From the NCBI GenBank assembly GCA_021018995.1, contig CM037587.1, positions 66,855,604-66,919,603 of the forward strand: 64,000 nt of DNA, written 5' to 3'. Both the position numbers and the translations under genes were made by a program. Origin of the DNA: Chloranthus sessilifolius. Its lineage: Eukaryota > Streptophyta > Magnoliopsida > Chloranthales > Chloranthaceae. The stretch's first letter is position 1. Each line of letters opens with the position of its first letter. Under the pieces are notes generated by a model. It was given only the letters and a program-made list of their open reading frames with translations, was not told the origin of the DNA and did no database searches. Shown here one piece after another: positions 12,601-21,600 of this stretch.

Positions 12601-15600
12601 GTAGATGATATGCTTATATTTGGTACTGATTTAGATAATATAATGAATGTTAAATATTTTCTCTCTTCCAATTTGATATGAAAGATATGGGTAATGCCGA
12701 TGTTATATTAGGGGAATAAAAATAATAAGAAATGATAATGATCTTACTTTAACCCAGTCTCATTACATAGAGAAAATTCTCAAGAACTATAATCATTTAG
12801 ATGGTAAACCTGCATCTACACAATATGATCCTAGCATCAAACTTGTTTATAATAAAGGTATATCTATAAATCAGTTAGAATATGCTAGAGTAATCGGTAG
12901 TTTGATGTATGCAATGCACTATACTAAACCTAACTTAGCATATGCAGTTGGAAAATTGAGTAGCTATACTAGTAATCCATGTCATGATCATTGGAATGTT
13001 ATATCTGTGTATATAAATATTTAAAAGAAACTGTAAATTATGGATTACATTATTCTGGTTTTCCTAATGTTTTAGAAGGATATAGTGATGCAAGTTGGAA
13101 TTCAGATTCAGAAGAATCCAAGGCAATGAGTGGATGGGTATTCACTCTTGGTGGTGTTGCGATCTCATGGGGATCTAAAAAGCAAACATGTATTACTCAT
13201 TCCACAATGGAATTTGCGTTTATTGCCTTAACTACATGTGGGAAAGAGGCAGAATGGCTTCGAAATTTACTCTTGGAAATCCCTATGTGGCCAAAGCCTA
13301 TGTCACCTATTACAATAAATTGTGATAGTAAGGTTATAAGAGCAAAAGCCTACAATAAAATTTATAATGGAAAGAATAGGCATATTGGTCTACGACACCA
13401 TTATGTTAGAGAATTACTCAAGGATAGAGTAATTGGGATAGACTCAATTCGGACATATAATAATTTGGCTGATCCGTTTACCAAAGGACTTTCTAGAGAA
13501 TTGGTAAAGAAAGCATCTATCAGGATAGGACTAAAACCATAAAATTGATCACCTATGTCAGAAATCCAACAAATCCTTAAGTTCAATGGAAGAGTACGAC
13601 ATGAGAGTGATGATTAAAAGCACTTTATTTTAGTTAAAATGTTCATCCCAAGACAGGTGTCAAGTGTTTGGAATCTGTAATGAAAAGGAGAAGGATGAGA
13701 ACTTACTCTTAATAAGCCTGTAACATTTTATGTTGATATGCTTGATTATAGAAACACATCCGACAGACTTACCTATGTGAAAGTGGAGGTGCGGTCACTT
13801 CCTATGAGCTTATGGTTTTCTCAAAAAGTATTCATGAAACCAGGATATAAGCACAAAGCCATAATAGTGCTAGCTTTATAGAAAACTCAATCTTAAGAAA
13901 ATATGTGTGCTATTTATCCGGTCTTGTCACATAGGGTTCTCAGATCAAGACCATGGCCTCTGTGCACCCTGATAAGACTTTGATAAATTTGCACTAAGTG
14001 AAAGTTCAAACCCAAAAGGTACCTTTTATGATATGCACATATTTTCGGTACCAATATCTTTATTTTATTTGAAAATTGCGAGGGATTTTTATATTTATTT
14101 ATTATATAATAAACATTTTAATTAATTTTAAGAAAAATAAAACTCTCTTTCATTTCTTAGTTTTATGGGTTGGTTTTTTAGGCAATAGATGTTCTCAAAT
14201 TTTGCATGCAAATAAATAGTCCCACATTGGTAAATGTTAAAATGGTTCATGCTATATATAGAACCTCACCTTCTATTATTGTTTGACAATAAGAGAAGAT
14301 TGTGCCTAGCGGCGAGCCGCCACGTTCGCGCAAGCGTGCGTGTGTGTGACGATTGGCGTTTACGTGCATTGGCGCTCTTGGCGCGCACGCACTTTGCACC
14401 TCACACGTGTACATCGTCGCAAGGAGAGGTTTGACTTTTTGACCACGTAGATCCAACAGTGAGATTATTCATGGGTCGGGTCGGACATAATGGGCCACTA
14501 ATCAGTGGGTCAATTCCATTATATTGGGCCAAACGGATTAGTCAAATATTGACCGTTGGACATAACTGTTTCATAACTGTTCATAAAGGTGTGCAACTGT
14601 TCGAATTTGAATTCGAAAAAGTGCAACCTTTCATACAACCGTTGGATGAAGCGGTTGAGATCTTTAAAAGATCTAAGCCGTTCAAAATATGACTGTTGGT
14701 CCAACAGTCATATTGAAAAGTCTATATAAGGAGACCTTAGGACACAGATTTACACACTCTGAAATCCATCGAATTCCTTACATATAGATTTGAGAAATCT
14801 CTTGCTTTCTCCTTTTAGTCGGTACTTCATCGGATTGAGTTTTCTGGGGCGATCATCTACTGTTGCAAAGTAACGAATCGCATCCAAGAGATTGGGCTCG
14901 TTGTATCCTGGAAATGTCTCGCTGAACCCTTTTGCAAACTTGAGGATTTACTCGAGTAGGGAGCGAATAGCGTTCTAAAGATAGCGATAACGTGCCTCGA
15001 GTCCAATTTCTCTTGCCCTATTTATCATTTTCGGATTTATGTTCCTAATTTTTTCTAACAATTTTAAAACGCTATCTGTATTATCATGGCTTCAAATATG
15101 AAAGTGATGACTCACGACTTCGTCAAATTGGAGCGATTCGACGGCAACAACTTCAGAAGATGACAACAAAAGATACATTTCGTGTTGACGACTTTAAAAG
15201 TTGCTTATGTCCTAACCACTCCAAAACCCGCAGAGCCTAAAGACTCTGATGAAGAATCTCTTGCCAATATTCACAATCGTCAGAAATGGGAGCAAGATGA
15301 TTATATCTGTAATGGACACATTCTCAATATGCTAGCAAATTCACTCTTCGATGTGTACCAAAGCAAGCCGTCTGTAATGAAACTTTGGAAGACGCTGGAG
15401 ACAAAATACAAAACAGAAGATGCCAGTACAAAAAGCTTCATTGTAAGTCAGTATTTAGATTACAAAATGATTGATACTAAACCGATTCTCGATCAAGTTC
15501 ATGAGATTCAGTATATTATCGGCCAAATTAATCAAGAGGGCATAAAAATGGATCTCATCTTTCACAATCATGCAATTATCCACAAATTGTCTGCCTCATA

Positions 15601-18600
15601 GAAGGACTGCAGAAATACTCTCAAACATAAAAAAAAAGAACTTTCGTTTGAAGAGTTGTGCCACCATCTTCGAGTCGAAGACGAGCTTCGTGTTTCGCGA
15701 CAAGAAAGACGAGCAATCTCAATTAACTTTAAGGGCTCATATGGTGGAAGTTGGCACGTCCAAATAGCATGGAAAGCGGAAAGGCAACTTCAATTCTGAT
15801 AAGGCTAATAAGAAAAATAAGAGCCAAAGTCATCAGGGCCAGAAGAAAAAAGGACAGTTGCTATCACTGGGGTAAACTCGGTCACTTCAAGAAGGATTGC
15901 AGACTTCTGAAAAGGGAGAAAGAATCTCAAGCGAATGTGACTAAAGAAAAGTTCGTAGCCATGATTTCCGAAAGCAATATGATTGAAAGCGAAAAAGACT
16001 AGTGGATCGATTCTGGTGCCACTAGGCATGTTTCTAACTGCAGATCTTTTTTCGCCAACTATGTGGAGGACACGAACGGACAAGAGCTCTTCATGAGGAA
16101 CGCTTCAACTGCAAAGGTCAAGGGTTCAAGGAAAATCAATCTCAAATTGACCTCTGATAAGACTCTTACTTTGACCGATATACTGTATGTTCCTAAGATT
16201 CGTAAGAATTTGATTTCGACCAGTTTACTCAATAAACATGGTTTCAAGTTAGTGTTTGAATCAGATAAAGTTGTAATCACTAAGGGTGGTGTATCTGTGG
16301 GGAAAGGATATGTCTATAATGGGATGTTCAAATTGAATGTAATCAATGAAATGCCTTCTTCCATTTATATTGTTGATTCTCTTTCATTATGGCATGATAG
16401 ATTAGGGCATGTGAATGTTAGTCGATTTAATTCTATGATAGAATTAGGATTAATTCCTAGATGCAAGAAAAATATTCATGAAAAATGTAGAATTTGTGTT
16501 CAAACTAAAATCACTAGAAAACCTTTCAATAAGGTAGAAAGAAAATCTCAGATTTTAGAACTCATTCATACTGATATTTGTTATTTAAATAGTATTTTAA
16601 CTAGAGGAGGAAAAAGATATTTTATAACATTTATTGATGACTATTCTAAATATACTTATGTTTATTTGCTAAAACATAAAGATGAAGCTTTAGGAAAATT
16701 TAAAGCTTATAAAGAAGTTGAAAACCAGTTAAATTTTAAAATTAAAACTTTCAAATCTGATAGAGGAGAATACACTTTAAATGATTTTAGTGAATTTTGT
16801 GAAAATGTGGGCGTCATACATCTTACGACTACACCTTGCTCTCCTATACAAAATGGTACAGTAGAAAGAAAAAATTAAACTTTAATAGAAATGGTAAATG
16901 CTATGCTTTTAAATTCTGGTTTAAATTTAAATTTATGAGGTGAAGCACTTCTCACTGCTTGTCATCTTTTAAATAGAGTGCCACAAGAGAGTTCTAGTAT
17001 AACTCCCTATGAGTTATGGAAGAAAAGTAAACCAAATCTTAAATACCTCAAAGTGTGGGGGTGTCGAGCACTGGTTAGATCTTAAAAGACCCAAGTTAGG
17101 TAATAGAATCATTGAATGCGTCTTTATTGGATACTCATTAACCAGTAAAGCCTACAAATTTTTGGTAACTAAATCTAAGGGTGCAATTGATCAAAACAAT
17201 ATAATTGAATCTAGAGATGCTGAATTTTATGAACATTATTTTTCTTCTATTCCTAGAATTAATGAAAATTTTGATAAAGAAAAATTAATTATAAATTCTG
17301 ACAATATAGAAGATACGGATCTTAGAAGAAGTAAAAGAGTGCGAAAAAAAAAATCTTTTGGTTCAGATTTTTACATGTTTGCAGTAGAGTGAACAAGATC
17401 AGAACAAGTAAAGCAAACCATGTTTTCTTTTCATATCGAAAATTATCCTTTAACATTTAATGAGGCTATGAAATCACAAGATGCTGCTTTTTGGAATGAA
17501 GCAATAAAGGATGAAATAAAATCTATAATGAGTAATAAAACATGGAAACTAGTTGATCTCCCTGAAGGATCTAAACCTATAGGTTGTAAATGGATTTTCA
17601 AACGAAAACTAAAAGCTGATGGAACTATAGATAAGTTTAAGGCCCGACTGATGGCAAAAGGATTTAGACAAAAAGAAGGTAATGACTTTTTTTATACCTA
17701 TGCGCCGGTCGCTAGAATTTTGACTATTAGGATCTTAATAGCACTTGCTTCTATTTATCATCTACAAATTCATCAAATGGATGTAAAAATCGCATTCTTA
17801 AATGGTGAATTAGAAGAAGTTTATATGGAACAACCTGAAGGTTTTGTAATGACAGGACAGGAGCACAAAGTTTGTAAATTAACCAAATCTCTTTATGGTT
17901 TAAACAAGCTCCTAAACAATGGCATAAAAAATTTGAAAGTGCTATTGTTTCTAACGGTTTCAAAATTAATGAATCTGATAAATATGTTTATAGTAAATTT
18001 TCTGCAAATAAGAGAGTTATCATATGTTTATATGTAGATGATATGCTTATATTTGGTACTGATTTAGACAGTATAATGGATGTTAAATTTTTTCTCTCTT
18101 CCAATTTTGATTTGAAAGATATGGGTAATGTCGATGTTATATTAGGAATCAAGTCTCTCTTCCAATTTTTTCTCTCTTCCGCATGAGTTGATATTACGTT
18201 GGTACAACTACCGCTATCCACGATGACCGTACAAGTCTTCTCACCAAATCTGGCATAGGTGTGGAAGATGTTCTCCCTATGCCAGTCATCCTTTTCATCC
18301 CGTTGAGGCTGTGCAAGGGCACACCTCACAACTAAAGCATGACCAATAGCATCACCTTCCTCATCGCTGGGTGTGCTAACCAGTTCAAATACTTCTTCAA
18401 CCACTACCTCACCATCATCCTCCTCTCCCTCGATGAAGAGAGTCCTTTGGGGTTCTTTTGTTGGGCATTGGGCGGCAAAGTGTCCCATCCAGAACATTTA
18501 TAGCACTTTACTTGAGAATTAACCCTTGAGGATTCTCCGACTATACCTTTTCCTTTTTCAAACCTAGAATTGGTAGGGGCAGGTTGTGTAGGTTTGGGAG

Positions 18601-21600
18601 GAGGATTAAATTATCCCTCACCGGATCATTGACCGCTATATTGTGGCTCGGTCCTCTTCACCACTGTAGTTTTCGAGTACCGTTTAAGATCTTGCACAAC
18701 AGCATAGCATCTTTCAAGAGTTTCTACTGGGTGAGAAATCAACTCTTTTTGCAAATCCAGTCGCAATCCCGTGCGGAATCTAGAAAGAGTGATTTCAGGG
18801 TCTTCTGATACTTTTACCCTCATCATGAGCTCTTCAAATTTGGCAATGTAATCGGTCACGAGCATACCACCTTGGCGTAAATTTTGCCACTGGTCGAGGA
18901 GGCGTTGGTGGTATGATAAAGGAACATACTTCTCAGTAAGTCGTTCCTTCATGTCGTCCCAACGAATAATGGGAGGACAACCAGCGTTCACCCTAATGCG
19001 TTCAACATTGAGCCAGAAAAGTCGAGCTTGACTAACCAACTTCATTTTAGCGAGTCTAACGCAACGATCGTCATTCATGGAATACCAATCAAAGTGTTGA
19101 TCCATTGCAGAAAGCCAATCGAGGAAGACGGTAGGGTCCATTCTTCCATCGAAAGTCGGAATCTCAACTTGGACGTTCTTAAGGAGTTGAACTTCGGGGT
19201 CATAGTCATCTCTACGATAATCCCTACGGTTCCGGTTGTCTTGGCGACCATTACGTTCAAAGTGTGGACACTCACGCTCTTGGTGTTGATTTTCCAGCCC
19301 ACCCATCGCTTCCAGTTGGTTGATTCGATCACGTAATCTATCATTACCAGCTCCTAGTGATGTTTGGGCTTGCTCAATGGTACTCAGACCTGCACTAATC
19401 GCACCCAACTCTTCTCGCATACCGTTAAGGGCATTGAGAATCGCACTCGAGTCCATGGTGATCACAAGTTCTATTAGGGTTCTAATATGGAATGTAATAT
19501 GGACTCACAAAAACAATGCAATAAAATAAATATGAGAAGCAGAGATGCCCTAACCTAGAAAACCTAGGGCTCTGATACCAAAACTGACGCGGGACAACGA
19601 CCCTAAAATGCGGAATATGATTTAATGAAGATTTTGCCAAAATTAAGTAAATTAATTCAAGTTTAATCGCAAAATTATCTTTGATACCTTAGGGTTTGCA
19701 GAATTCTGATGGGTAGATCACACGAGATTCAGATAGGGTCCAGTCCGATGTGCAAGTACTTTAGAGTCAAGGCGAGATTGGCCTAGAGATAGTACTCTAG
19801 CTTTTCTAGGATTAGGCGCTCGTCTTCGGTCCGATGTAGATTCGTGGATTCCAAATTAGGTTGTGAAAGGGATTTACGGTTTGTAAAGGCCTATGGCTTT
19901 AGATCGGTTTATGATTTTGGAAAAGGTATTGGCTTTGTGTGGTTTAGGGTTTCAAAAGGGTTTAGGGTTTTGGGGATCACAAGGAAGAAATTAGGTTATG
20001 GTTTAGAGAAGCACACAGAGATTAAGATAGCAAATATAAGCAAACCACGTAAATCAACAACAACAATAAGGAAAATATAGGAGAATCACTCCCTTAGTCT
20101 CACACCAAACTCATCTCAGGCAAAGATTACTCAAGCATAAAAGCATTCAATAATCAATCAACTAACTACATTGTTTAGGTTAATGACCTTATATAAGAGG
20201 TCTTACAATAAAAGAAAACCCTAAAACGAATATTAAATAAAAGACAATTAAACCCTTTAAACAAAAGTTCGAAATTAGACTTCTAAAACGACTAAACAAA
20301 ATTCGGCGCGAATTCGATCGATCAAATTTGAAATTCGATCGATCGAAATTCATAGGTCTATGAAAATCGCCGTCGACATTCGTTCGATTGAATTTGAATT
20401 TCGATCGATCGAAATTTCGCCGTCAACATTCATTCGATCGAATTTGAATTTCGATCGATCAAAATGTCAATTCGATCGATCGAAATTTCAAATCTCGGAA
20501 ATTTCGCAGTTCTTTCGGTTCTTCCTCATCCTCTTTCTCCAGAATTTTCATCTTTTCCTAGCTTTGACTTCCATAACGCTGCTTCTTTTTACGCCGGTAG
20601 AAACGATGCTGTCTGAATCCAATGTCCATGTAAGTGGCGTCCCCGTCACCATCACTGTTGTATTCTTCTTCATAAGATGAGGCTTGCGAGGTGTGCCGAA
20701 CTTCGGTTAGCCCAACTACTGGTGAAGAAGATTCATCCTTATCATCACTTTGTACCCAAATCATAGGCGGGGCAACTTGAATCTTACACCATAGTTCATT
20801 GTCATTGACTCCACAGATTTAAATCATCGAATGCTCTTAAGCGAAGTGACCTTTGAAGAAGCTTAAACGAATTTACAGTAAAATACGTCTTTAGCATGCC
20901 GTATACCAATTAAAAATTGCAAAATATTGGTTTAAACTTAATGGAAAAAAGTGTGAAATGCTGGCCAAAAATAATACAGGGAACCGGTCTGAGACATGAG
21001 AAATGTCGTTGTCTTTAAACCAATATTTGCCCCCACCACTTAGCGCAAGTTGTCACCAACAGGTTACCGGCAAATTGGTTCCAGGATACAACGAACCGAC
21101 TATGCATTCTTGTGAAGGAATTGGTGAATCCATTCACGCTATTCGAACACCGAAATATTACATGAGCGCTCTGAGCAAGACCTTTAAAGACACAACTAGA
21201 GAGAACAAGGGAGATTTTGTATATTGAAAACAATGAATTCAGGTTCCTTAAATAGAAATTCAAGCGGTGTTAATGCACCCTTTTCCAAAGAAAAGGTTCT
21301 ATAGGCGTCCCTTAATAAAAGACACACCACTTCGGAAAACACACCTTTTTGGAAAAACACAACTTCAAAAAGACACACCATCTTTGAAAAGACAAGTTTC
21401 AAAAACTTTAAAATATCCAACATTATAGACAATAGAGTTTCTCTCCCTCCATATTTCCCATCATACGAACAAGGGAACCTGGCATCTTGTGGCGTCGAAT
21501 TAATTGGTTGATGCATTTTAAACCATTCACCTAACACAGCTGAAATGTTGCTTTCCCTGCAGCTTATACCGAATAGAAGACCATAGTTCTTGCACAGATT

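Noticed and set aside
19028-19336. 102-codon plus-strand open frame
   Set aside because: Shadow of the minus-strand Gypsy gag.
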